A DNA stretch of 48,016 nucleotides from an uncultured Clostridium sp. (GTDB taxonomy: Bacteria > Bacillota > Clostridia > Lachnospirales > Lachnospiraceae). Where the stretch lies: contig CAMWYM010000011.1 of NCBI GenBank assembly GCA_947178475.1, forward strand, positions 1 to 48,016. The letters are read 5' to 3'. Position numbers and translations under genes: made by a program. Below the pieces are notes generated by a model that saw nothing but the letters and a program-made list of their open reading frames with translations, did no database searches and was not told where the DNA came from. How positions within the stretch are numbered: position 1 is the first letter of the stretch; each line of letters begins with the position of its first letter. Below are positions 1 through 7,229 of this stretch, piece by piece.

Positions 1-40
1 CTATACATATTTATATTCAAAAAATATGTGTTCCATTCCT

Positions 41-442
41 TCAGGAATTATTTTCCGTTGAAAGAATATCGGACACCACAGCATCAACCTCCTGAGTATC
101 CTCATTTTCCGGCGTTTTCTTCTGGAACCGGTCAATTAAATCCGGCACCATATCCAATACCTTGGTAATTGTATCCTGATTCTTCACATTGACAAGGCGG
201 ATTTGTCCATCACGGATTACCAAGACTGCACTCGCTGTCATTTTACCTCCCAAACCACCTGCTCCGTTATTTTTCTGTTCATTGGAAAATGCACCGGCAG
301 CTACACCGAAGCTTACATCTACCAACGGTAGAATAATCGTATCTCCAACGGTAGTAGGTTCACCTACCACTGTCTTTGTCGTCAGGAACTTGTCCATTCC
401 CTGAAATAGTGATGCCACTGTAGTACTAAAATCATTAGCCAT
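41..442 (-). CDS. GerW/YtfJ family sporulation protein
   Basis: This 133-residue protein matches the GerW (YtfJ) family, small soluble proteins of endospore formers linked to germination in Bacillus. The body carries the family pattern: an early segment VVGEPTTVGDTIILP, a glycine-rich middle (GAGGLGGK) and a following strand AVLVIRDGQIRLVNV. The C-terminal 35 residues are acidic and variable. It starts 13 bases after the DUF2953 gene, the same neighbour order as ytfI-ytfJ in Bacillus, and is the last gene of the long operon inside the window. Biochemical function is unknown for the family. The identification rests on motif and context together. Confidence 0.88.
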   Translation of the reverse strand: MANDFSTTVASLFQGMDKFLTTKTVVGEPTTVGDTIILPLVDVSFGVAAGAFSNEQKNNGAGGLGGKMTASAVLVIRDGQIRLVNVKNQDTITKVLDMVPDLIDRFQKKTPENEDTQEVDAVVSDILSTENNS

Positions 443-455
443 AACGCTTTCCCTC

Positions 456-1388
456 CTATGCTTCTATAATAGTTTGTACTTTCTTTGTCACCTTTATAAG
501 ATTTTTATTGAATATAACCTTAAGTATCAGCCTTACCACATAAACCAGCCGGATTTTCCCCATCCCCTGCAGATTCCCTTCAAAGCAGACCCGTTCAAAA
601 TCCGGATATACCGTGAGAAAACCATCATACAGCGGCAGGAACATCGCCGCTACACCTAAAACCTCACCGGTGTCTGCCGGATCCTCCATACCAAACCGGA
701 TAAATCCCTTAAGCTTTCTGGGTCTTATGACCTTCAGCAATTCCCTGACATAGGAATATGCATCTTTTTTTGCCAGTTCAAACCGCTTTGAGCGGTATAC
801 TTTTAACAGACTTTCCTTTTTCTTATTTATTTCCTTTAATTTCTCAATCAATACATGAATTTTTTTTTGTATTTGTGCAAGCTTATTCCGTATACGCTCT
901 AACAGCGGAGTTTTCTTCCTTTTACGCTTTGGAGATGAATGCTTCTTGTCTGCCTCCTCAGTTACCGTATCAGCACGGTTATCCTCAAATTCTCTAAACT
1001 CCTCATCCCAATCCGTTATCACTACCGCCGGTGCCTTGCTGTCGACCTCCTTTTTTTCTGAAGCCTTTTTACCTGTCCGCTTTTTTTCTCTGTCGTCAGC
1101 AGCAGATAATTTTCTCCCGATAAAGGACAGCTTTACATCGGTATTCGTCATGATAACCCCGCCAAAAAGCCTTACCACATATTCTACCTTTTTCCCCTGG
1201 CAGGCTGCTGTCACACCAAGCAAAACCGGAGACCACTTCACCGATATATCCGCCTGCAGCTCCGAGTGAAAATCACCGTTAAACTGATAACGGACCGGGG
1301 TAAACAATACCACTGCCAATATGAAAATAAGCAATACCAAAATCACCAGCACTACGATACCGATAATTTTCAACACAGTTAATATCAT
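456..1388 (-). CDS. DUF2953 domain membrane protein (YtfI-like)
   Basis: A 310-residue protein with one N-terminal membrane segment (about residues 7-29), followed by a short beta-rich part that includes FTPVRYQFNG. Then comes a long lysine/glutamate-rich, probably coiled linker (about 100-205), and a C-terminal part rich in hydrophobic strands. The pattern fits the DUF2953 family, which in sporulating Firmicutes sits directly before gerW/ytfJ, as here. Its start overlaps the upstream gene by 4 bases, so translation is probably coupled. The charged linker is longer than I would expect for the family. Function is not established; a role with GerW in the spore is inferred from pairing only. Confidence 0.8.
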   Translation of the reverse strand: MILTVLKIIGIVVLVILVLLIFILAVVLFTPVRYQFNGDFHSELQADISVKWSPVLLGVTAACQGKKVEYVVRLFGGVIMTNTDVKLSFIGRKLSAADDREKKRTGKKASEKKEVDSKAPAVVITDWDEEFREFEDNRADTVTEEADKKHSSPKRKRKKTPLLERIRNKLAQIQKKIHVLIEKLKEINKKKESLLKVYRSKRFELAKKDAYSYVRELLKVIRPRKLKGFIRFGMEDPADTGEVLGVAAMFLPLYDGFLTVYPDFERVCFEGNLQGMGKIRLVYVVRLILKVIFNKNLIKVTKKVQTIIEA

Positions 1389-1711
1389 CTATTCTCCTCA
1401 AAAAAACCTCTGACAGAGGTTCCCTTCTCCGAAAGATTAACCTCTTCCACAATCCGTTTAATCAGGCGGAATGCACTTCTGCGATTCCACGCAAGACCAA
1501 CCACCACAAGCTCCATATCCATTTTCCGGTATAAATCCTGTAAAAGCTCCGGATACCAATAAATCTCCAATATCCCCTGACCATTCATTGGCAGGGTAAT
1601 CAAAAACAGATTGAGCTTTGAAGAACCGTTTTGTACCTTACGCCGTATAGACATCATCTGAAGCTCCGATATCTTATCCTTATATAGTTTTTCATGAAAT
1701 CGGATTTCCAT
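1385..1711 (-). CDS. Unrecognised small protein in sporulation/his operon
   Basis: About 108 residues, mixed alpha/beta in appearance, without signal peptide or membrane segment. I chose the ATG at 1711 because AGGTG lies 5 bases upstream; an ATG 21 bases further upstream would overlap the preceding stop codon and has no clear ribosome binding site. It overlaps the DUF2953 gene by 4 bases and follows the 471-residue gene closely, so all three are probably co-translated. I do not recognise the family. Visible features are a basic N-terminal half (KLYKDKISELQ, SIRRKVQNG) and a conserved-looking strand LNLFLITLPMNGQG. Confidence 0.6.
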   Translation of the reverse strand: MEIRFHEKLYKDKISELQMMSIRRKVQNGSSKLNLFLITLPMNGQGILEIYWYPELLQDLYRKMDMELVVVGLAWNRRSAFRLIKRIVEEVNLSEKGTSVRGFFEENR

Positions 1712-1725
1712 ACAATCACCTGAAT

Positions 1726-3141
1726 CTAACATTCCTCAGCCATCATTTCCTCTAACAGCTTTGCACATGCCATCAGCTCACTCGGATTACCGCAGTGTCC
1801 AAGACTGTATTCAATATACTCCTTAATCTCCTGCTGCGAATTAAACAGCACAGGCATATGTGAAAACAGTGCCGCCATAACTGCCCTGTTGACCTCCTTA
1901 GCATGGGTGTCAAAAAATTCCGTCAATTGCCCGACAAGCAAATCCCTCTTCGCTGTGATATACTCGGTATCTGCGCTCTCTTCTTTGCCCCTTTCATCAC
2001 CCTCAAGGTTCACAAATAAGCTGCCAGACAACAGTTTTGAAATCCGTAGCAGCCTCTCAAACATCTCATCCGACATCAGCCGGGAAATCGTATCCTTGTT
2101 ATCCGATATCACATCCGGCAGAATACTTTCAAACTGCATGATATCCTCTCCTAATAATTCCTGAACACCTTCAATTTCCACAAATCCCTCATCTACAAAT
2201 TCTGGAATTTCACCGTTCGTGATAAAGGCACTATGCAATCCCTCCAGCATGGAAATACAGATTTGTGTCTCTCTTTCCTCATTCTTCTGATAAGGGCCTG
2301 CCAGCATGGCAGCATACAGATTATTGACCAGCTCCACTGCCAGCAGATAATTGCTGACCAGCTCCGTCAAACGGGTTGTCGTAACGGAAAACTGCTCCAT
2401 CAGCGCCTGATATGCGACAAGATCCATATTCTTAAGGTCCATGTCTTCCAGTAGCCGGATTACCTTGATAATCTCAGGATAATCCGTTCCATACCCCTTT
2501 GGCAGCTCCAGCAAAGCGGCGGACTGCAGCATATCCACAAATCCGTCTACCGATGATTTATCCGAGCCTTTATAAATATTAAGGGTATCTGTCAGATAAT
2601 CAAAAAACCGATTTTTGGTCATGCGTATAGGCAGCTGTCCCGTTACCATCTGAATTTTGCTGTTCACTACCATTTTATCCCTGTCATTAAATAAATAACC
2701 GAACACCTTTGCTGCCAGCTCCGTCTCGTCCACATCAATCTTTTCTCCCGTAATTCTATATTCGATACGGTTGAGCACATATTCATAAATCTGCAACGTA
2801 TCCGTATAAGCAGTGAGCACTGTCATTTTCTCCGTCAATTCCTCTCTGACGGAATGAATCTCTTCTAGGGCAGCCTTATCATCCTCTACGCTATCCTTTC
2901 CCAAAATCGTCTGAAACAGTAGGGTATGTATCCTTTCCATCGCCTGTGCCAGAAATGCATCCGCCGATACCTGACCGGTATCCTGTTCCACCTCTTTCAT
3001 CGTATAGTAGCCAAGCACCAGACGAATCAGACTATACTCATAGACAGCATTGATATATGCTCCTCCATAAGCCGGAATATTAGTTTCTAGATTTTTATGT
3101 TTTACCATTTCCCTGATAACTGTTTTGTCTTCTTTCTTCAT
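1726..3141 (-). CDS. Unrecognised 471-residue, mostly helical protein
   Basis: A soluble, acidic, largely alpha-helical protein with no signal peptide, membrane segment or recognisable catalytic motif. The spacing of leucines and charged residues suggests a helical-repeat or bundle architecture. The ATG is preceded by GAGAGAGGAAGCA, a good ribosome binding site. It lies 51 bases after the rhomboid-like gene and runs into the small unknown protein, with only about 15 bases between its stop and that gene's preferred start. The pair of unknowns sits just upstream of DUF2953-gerW, so a part in spore formation is possible but only by position. I cannot name a family. Confidence 0.65.
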   Translation of the reverse strand: MKKEDKTVIREMVKHKNLETNIPAYGGAYINAVYEYSLIRLVLGYYTMKEVEQDTGQVSADAFLAQAMERIHTLLFQTILGKDSVEDDKAALEEIHSVREELTEKMTVLTAYTDTLQIYEYVLNRIEYRITGEKIDVDETELAAKVFGYLFNDRDKMVVNSKIQMVTGQLPIRMTKNRFFDYLTDTLNIYKGSDKSSVDGFVDMLQSAALLELPKGYGTDYPEIIKVIRLLEDMDLKNMDLVAYQALMEQFSVTTTRLTELVSNYLLAVELVNNLYAAMLAGPYQKNEERETQICISMLEGLHSAFITNGEIPEFVDEGFVEIEGVQELLGEDIMQFESILPDVISDNKDTISRLMSDEMFERLLRISKLLSGSLFVNLEGDERGKEESADTEYITAKRDLLVGQLTEFFDTHAKEVNRAVMAALFSHMPVLFNSQQEIKEYIEYSLGHCGNPSELMACAKLLEEMMAEEC

Positions 3142-3192
3142 TGCTTCCTCTCTCCTGTGTTCCTTTCACTCCTCCCGGCAAAAGGTCATCTC

Positions 3193-4047
3193 CTACATTT
3201 TCTTATGGGGATGAGTAAATAAATGTTTGTCACAATATTCATAATTCCCTTTACACTTTGAACAGTAACGGAATTCCAGATTGGGATTGTCCTCCTCTGT
3301 CTGTCCGCAGATTGCACATTTATGCCTGGTGAGAATCTGTGTCTGACGAACCTCCTTCTTATATGCACGCGTCCGCTTTCTGCGAGCAGCCGACTTCCTT
3401 CCTCTCTTTAACAGGATATAAAACAAAATGAAATTGAAAACTGACATAATCACCGTTACCATTCCTGCATAGTAGTGAGCCATTCCATAGGAAAGCACCT
3501 CTATAATCAAGTAGGCAATATCGAGATAGCCCAGCCACTTCACCCTCACCGGAATAATAAAATACAAAAGAACCTGCCTGTCCGGAAACAGGAAAGCATA
3601 TGCCAAAAACAGACTCATACACAGGTAGTAGGTAGAGGTATCCGAATATTCGGCAAAAAATGCTGCCAACTCGGTCTGTCCGCACAAACGCATAACCAGA
3701 TAGGTTCCCACAACCCCCAGGTCCGTAAAGAGGATTCCCGAAAGAATATATACCGTATAGCTGAAATCTCCCCATGTGTTTTCTAAGGTTCGTCCGATAG
3801 AGAAATAGAACATCAATGTAATGATAATCCAAAGGCTAACCTCCCGTGGCGGCATAACTACCCAAGTAATCAGACGGTACACCTGCCCCTGCATAATTTT
3901 GGCAGGATTCAGATTAATCAAACCCAATGCCTCCGGCTGAACAATTGCAATCATATATCCCAAGACAAATCCCATAATCAGAATAAATGTCAGGTTAGGA
4001 ATTGCAAATTTACCATATTTTCGTTCCAACTTGGTCAAAAAATTCAT
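3193..4047 (-). CDS. Rhomboid-fold pseudoprotease with C-terminal zinc finger
   Basis: A 284-residue protein with about six membrane segments (residues 17-212) in rhomboid order. After the first segment comes GQVYRLIT, matching the usual G-x-W/Y-R-L-x-T, then a GRTLE motif and the AYAFLFPDRQV...IPVRVKWLGY pattern typical of bacterial rhomboids. The catalytic GxSG serine before AYAFLFP is missing; the equivalent stretch reads STYYLCMSLFL. The family's first-loop histidines are replaced by PP. It is therefore probably an inactive rhomboid. The C-terminus carries CxxC at 244-247, CxxC at 262-265, C272 and H275, which could form a zinc-binding treble clef in the cytoplasm. It may act in membrane-protein binding or quality control. 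The partner is unknown. Confidence 0.75.
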   Translation of the reverse strand: MNFLTKLERKYGKFAIPNLTFILIMGFVLGYMIAIVQPEALGLINLNPAKIMQGQVYRLITWVVMPPREVSLWIIITLMFYFSIGRTLENTWGDFSYTVYILSGILFTDLGVVGTYLVMRLCGQTELAAFFAEYSDTSTYYLCMSLFLAYAFLFPDRQVLLYFIIPVRVKWLGYLDIAYLIIEVLSYGMAHYYAGMVTVIMSVFNFILFYILLKRGRKSAARRKRTRAYKKEVRQTQILTRHKCAICGQTEEDNPNLEFRYCSKCKGNYEYCDKHLFTHPHKKM

Positions 4048-4182
4048 CTTTCATCATCCTCATTTTATTCATGTATTTTTACTGCTGCCCAGCTATCTGC
4101 TTCCAGCTGATAGCTGAACAGTCTTTATTCGTAAAGCTACGTCTTCCTTAAACACACAAACTGCTATGTTCCAATGGTCATA

Positions 4183-4593
4183 TCAGTCCTCTTCCTCAAA
4201 ATCCGGAACGTCCTCCATCCTTGGCTGTTTCAACGGCATTTTCAGAATAAGTCCCTGTGGAAGCTCCAGCTCTAACAGCGTCGGATTCCATTTTGCCAAA
4301 GCATCAAAACCCACACCAAAAGCCTTTAACACATCACCAATAGTATCCTCCTCATTGACCACATACGTCTTTTCCGGACTCGCTGGCATCGTAGGAATAC
4401 AAATTTCATCCCCTATCTGCAAATTATATACATTTACATAAGGGTTTAAACGCATAATATCAAACAATCTGACATCATACTTCTTTGCAAGCTTATACAG
4501 GGTATCACCTGCCTCTATCACATGTACATATCCCCTGCATCCCATAGGACGCCTTCTCATGTCATCCTCAGACAAATTTTGCTGCATATCCAT
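4183..4593 (-). CDS. Protein with two LysM domains
   Basis: 136 residues with two LysM modules and little else. The first (about 21-66) reads YVHVIEAGDTLYKLAKKY and ends GDEICIP. The second (about 71-120) starts TYVVNEEDTIGDVLKAF and ends LILKMP. LysM binds peptidoglycan or related glycans. No signal peptide is visible, so the protein may act inside the mother cell, as spore-coat LysM proteins do, or be exported another way. It lies in the operon that ends with gerW, which favours a spore-envelope role by inference. The C-terminus is acidic (DVPDFEEED). An AGGA 9-10 bases upstream supports the start. Confidence 0.82.
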   Translation of the reverse strand: MDMQQNLSEDDMRRRPMGCRGYVHVIEAGDTLYKLAKKYDVRLFDIMRLNPYVNVYNLQIGDEICIPTMPASPEKTYVVNEEDTIGDVLKAFGVGFDALAKWNPTLLELELPQGLILKMPLKQPRMEDVPDFEEED

Positions 4594-4674
4594 ATCGCTA
4601 TATCCTAAAACACTTTTTATTATTCTATTCTCTTCGTCTAAAAATGTTGCCTGTTTCTCTTTGAGGTTATACTA

Positions 4675-5364
4675 TCATTCCGCTGCTGGCTGTTCTGCTC
4701 CCTGTTCTTCTCCTGCCTCCTCTGTCGGCTGTTCTGCTCCCTGTTCTTCTCCTGCTGCCTCTGTCGGCTGTTCCGTTTCTCCGGATACCGCTGCCGGCTG
4801 TCCGTTTTCCGGTTTCAAGGTAATCGCATAGGTATTTCCTTCAAATTTATCTTCATAGTATTCCATATACCCAAGAGTATACTGTTCCAAATCAGCTACG
4901 GTAAACAGGATATAGCCAGTAACGCTCTCCCCAACCTTCAGGGTAAACAGATTTTCCAGATATCCTATATCTCCGGTCTCTGTCCTTCCATATCCGACAA
5001 TAACTTTCTCTGCCTCATTTCCCTCATAGTCCAAGGTAAAATCTGTAATACTCATCGCCAGATTCTCGGAATAAGTATTTTCTACCGTAACCTTTACCAC
5101 CAGATAGGTTTTCCCCGCTTCAGCCTGATATAAACCGTCTGCAAACTGGAAGGTATTATATTTGACAGCCTCATCCACCGTCACATCAAAGAAAGCCGTA
5201 CTAACCTTTTCCTTCATCTCTGCCGATATCCGTCCGCCATAGCTTCTTCCATCGTCAGACAGCATAGATCCGTTTTTATCTGTGCTTTTTCCACATCCCA
5301 CTGCCACCGTAACACATAATACAGTCAGACATATCATTACTATATATTTAATCCGAATTCGCAT
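4675..5364 (-). CDS. DUF4352-like lipoprotein with C-terminal tandem repeats
   Basis: Predicted lipoprotein of about 229 residues. I start it at the ATG at 5364 (MRIRIKYIV) because GGAGG lies upstream at a usable distance; two further ATGs lie just upstream of that GGAGG. A hydrophobic stretch leads to the lipobox VAVGC, so the mature protein should be anchored outside the membrane. The central part (about 60-190) resembles DUF4352 beta-sandwich domains, with AEAGKTYLVVKVTVENTY and LKVGESVTGYILF. The tail consists of two near-identical 13-residue repeats starting AEQPTE, then a partial third. The function of such domains is poorly known. It sits between the GNAT and LysM genes. Confidence 0.78.
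   Translation of the reverse strand: MRIRIKYIVMICLTVLCVTVAVGCGKSTDKNGSMLSDDGRSYGGRISAEMKEKVSTAFFDVTVDEAVKYNTFQFADGLYQAEAGKTYLVVKVTVENTYSENLAMSITDFTLDYEGNEAEKVIVGYGRTETGDIGYLENLFTLKVGESVTGYILFTVADLEQYTLGYMEYYEDKFEGNTYAITLKPENGQPAAVSGETEQPTEAAGEEQGAEQPTEEAGEEQGAEQPAAE
4688..4775 (-). repeat. 39-bp in-frame tandem repeat
   Basis: Two consecutive 39-bp units (4688-4726 and 4727-4765), nearly identical, followed by a partial third copy. They encode the acidic, proline-containing tail of the lipoprotein. The unit length is a multiple of three, so copy-number change would keep the frame. Confidence 0.9.
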
Positions 5365-5408
5365 TATTCCACGTGCCTCCATCATTCACATCAGATCACA
5401 TTCCACCT

Positions 5409-5837
5409 CTATGAGCGCAGATATTGTATCATTCCGGGTCCCAGTCCATCTGTCGGTCTGGCAATAAATTTATGCTTTTCATAAAATCTCTCCCGTCCCT
5501 TTGCACACATCAGACAGAGCATCAACTCCGAATTTTCCATTGTTAGGTTCTTTGCATATTTAATCAAGGCTTCCAGCACCATGGAGCCGACGCCCAAATG
5601 CTGATATTCTGGAATCACAATCAAATCCTGCACATAACAGATTACCACACCATCTCCTACAAGCCGTCCCATACCCACAAGGTTTCCTTTATCGTAGGCA
5701 CCTACCACATACAGGCTGTTTTGCAGTGCCTTTACTGCCTGTTCCTCCAGCAAAGCCTTCCAACCCACCTTAGCACGGATGGTCAGATAATCCTGTACAA
5801 TAATCGCATTTTCTCTTATCTCTATCATTTTATCCAT
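5409..5837 (-). CDS. GNAT family N-acetyltransferase
   Basis: 142 residues in the GNAT fold. The acetyl-CoA pyrophosphate-binding loop is visible as PEYQHLGVGSMVLEAL, after the strand VQDLIVIP. The C-terminal part has the usual RERFYEKHKF pattern before the last strand. The substrate is not evident. The start ATG at 5837 forms a TGATG-type overlap with the hisF stop, indicating translational coupling; a GTG immediately before it and an ATG at 5828 are alternatives. There is no sign that it belongs to histidine synthesis beyond the shared transcript. Confidence 0.82.
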   Translation of the reverse strand: MDKMIEIRENAIIVQDYLTIRAKVGWKALLEEQAVKALQNSLYVVGAYDKGNLVGMGRLVGDGVVICYVQDLIVIPEYQHLGVGSMVLEALIKYAKNLTMENSELMLCLMCAKGRERFYEKHKFIARPTDGLGPGMIQYLRS

Positions 5838-6598
5838 CACATTCTCACACAGACATCCCTTTTTCGTAAATATTGTTTTAAATCTATAATCTCCAACTCC
5901 TTGTAATGAAATAAGGATGCTGCCAAAGCTGCATCTGCCTTTCCCTCTGTCAATACATCATAAAAATGCTCCTTTGCTCCTGCACCTCCGGAAGCAATAA
6001 CTGGAATGGAAACCCTTTCACTAATTATCCTTGTCAGCTCAATATCATAGCCGGCTTTCGTTCCATCACAATCCATACTGGTTAACAGTATCTCGCCGGC
6101 ACCTCTTTTCGCTGCCTCAACTGCCCATTCCACAGCATCAAGCCCCACATCAATACGACCACCATTCTTATATACATTCCAGCCGGAACCATCTTCTCTC
6201 CTTCTGGCATCAATGGCCACAACCACACACTGACTCCCAAATTTGTCAGCCGCATCACTGATTAACTCTGGTGAATTAATGGCCGAAGAATTAATGGACA
6301 CCTTATCGGCTCCTTCCCTCAATATTGCCCTGAAGTCGTCCACAGTCCTTATTCCTCCTCCTACCGTAAAGGGGATAAACACCGTTTCGGCAACACGTCT
6401 TACCATGTCAATAACAATATTGCGGGCATCCGAGGAAGCAGTGATATCTAAAAACACAAGCTCGTCTGCTCCCGCCTCGTCATAAGCCTTGGCAATCTCC
6501 ACTGGATCGCCAGCGTCTCTTAAATTTACAAAATTGATACCCTTTACCACCCGTCCGCCGGTAACATCAAGACAGGGGATTATTCTCTTTGTGTGCAT
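5837..6598 (-). CDS. hisF: Imidazole glycerol phosphate synthase, cyclase subunit
   Basis: 253 residues, the usual HisF length, a (beta/alpha)8 barrel. It uses ammonia delivered by HisH to convert PRFAR to imidazole glycerol phosphate and AICAR in histidine synthesis. Both catalytic aspartates are present: D11 in IIPCLDV and D130 in VVAID. Phosphate-binding loops VGGGI and ASGGAG are intact. The gene begins one base after the hisH stop. No other his gene lies in the window, so this pair is detached from any full his operon. The sequence looks like a canonical biosynthetic HisF rather than a sugar-amidation variant. Confidence 0.96.
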   Translation of the reverse strand: MHTKRIIPCLDVTGGRVVKGINFVNLRDAGDPVEIAKAYDEAGADELVFLDITASSDARNIVIDMVRRVAETVFIPFTVGGGIRTVDDFRAILREGADKVSINSSAINSPELISDAADKFGSQCVVVAIDARRREDGSGWNVYKNGGRIDVGLDAVEWAVEAAKRGAGEILLTSMDCDGTKAGYDIELTRIISERVSIPVIASGGAGAKEHFYDVLTEGKADAALAASLFHYKELEIIDLKQYLRKRDVCVRM

Positions 6599-6599
6599 A

Positions 6600-7229
6600 T
6601 CAACAACCCTCCTGCAGCGGAGAACTCAATCGGATAAAGTTCTCAAGTATTTTCAGTCCCACCCTGCTGCTCTTTTCCGGATGAAACTGGCAGGCATATA
6701 TATTATCCTTTTCTACACTGGCGTGAATCAGCGTAGAGTAGAACGTAGTAGCCGCAACCTCATTCTCATCAGCCGCCTTAAGATAATAGGAATGAACAAA
6801 ATATACATAGGGGTTACCCTCTATTCCCCGGAACAGAGCAGCATTCTCCCGGACATCTAGGGAATTCCATCCCATATGCGGTATCTTAAGCCCCGGTCGC
6901 TCCGGAATCCTGTTAATCGTTCCCTTTAGCAGACCAAGCCCCATAACTCCCGGTGCCTCGTCGCTGCTCTCATACAGCATCTGCAAGCCGAGGCAAATTC
7001 CCAAAAAGGGAATCCCCTTGTCTATCACGTCATATATCACCCGGTCCAATCCACTGTCTCTCAGACGCTTCATTGCATCTCCAAAGCTTCCCACTCCCGG
7101 CAGTATAACCCTTTCACTCTCCAGAATTTGGTCTTTATCTTTTGTAATCCGGGCTTCCTCACCGAGATACTCCAGTGCTTTTTCCACACTTTTAATATTG
7201 CCGGCATCATAATCCAGTATTGCTATCAT
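6600..7229 (-). CDS. hisH: Imidazole glycerol phosphate synthase, glutaminase subunit
   Basis: 209-residue class I glutamine amidotransferase. It hydrolyses glutamine and passes ammonia to HisF. The catalytic triad is visible: C79 in FLGICLG, H183 and E185 in QFHPEKS. The oxyanion segment PGVGSFG is present near residue 44. It overlaps the preceding acidic membrane-protein gene by 4 bases (ATGA-type), so it is translated with it, and hisF follows directly. Length and motifs are typical, with no anomaly. Confidence 0.96.
   Translation of the reverse strand: MIAILDYDAGNIKSVEKALEYLGEEARITKDKDQILESERVILPGVGSFGDAMKRLRDSGLDRVIYDVIDKGIPFLGICLGLQMLYESSDEAPGVMGLGLLKGTINRIPERPGLKIPHMGWNSLDVRENAALFRGIEGNPYVYFVHSYYLKAADENEVAATTFYSTLIHASVEKDNIYACQFHPEKSSRVGLKILENFIRLSSPLQEGC

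Noticed and set aside
5837-7229. hisH/hisF as partners of a sugar amidotransferase for the surface polysaccharide
   Set aside because: Both have canonical histidine-biosynthesis motifs, no WbpG-type gene is present, and the sugar genes are about 26 kb away.
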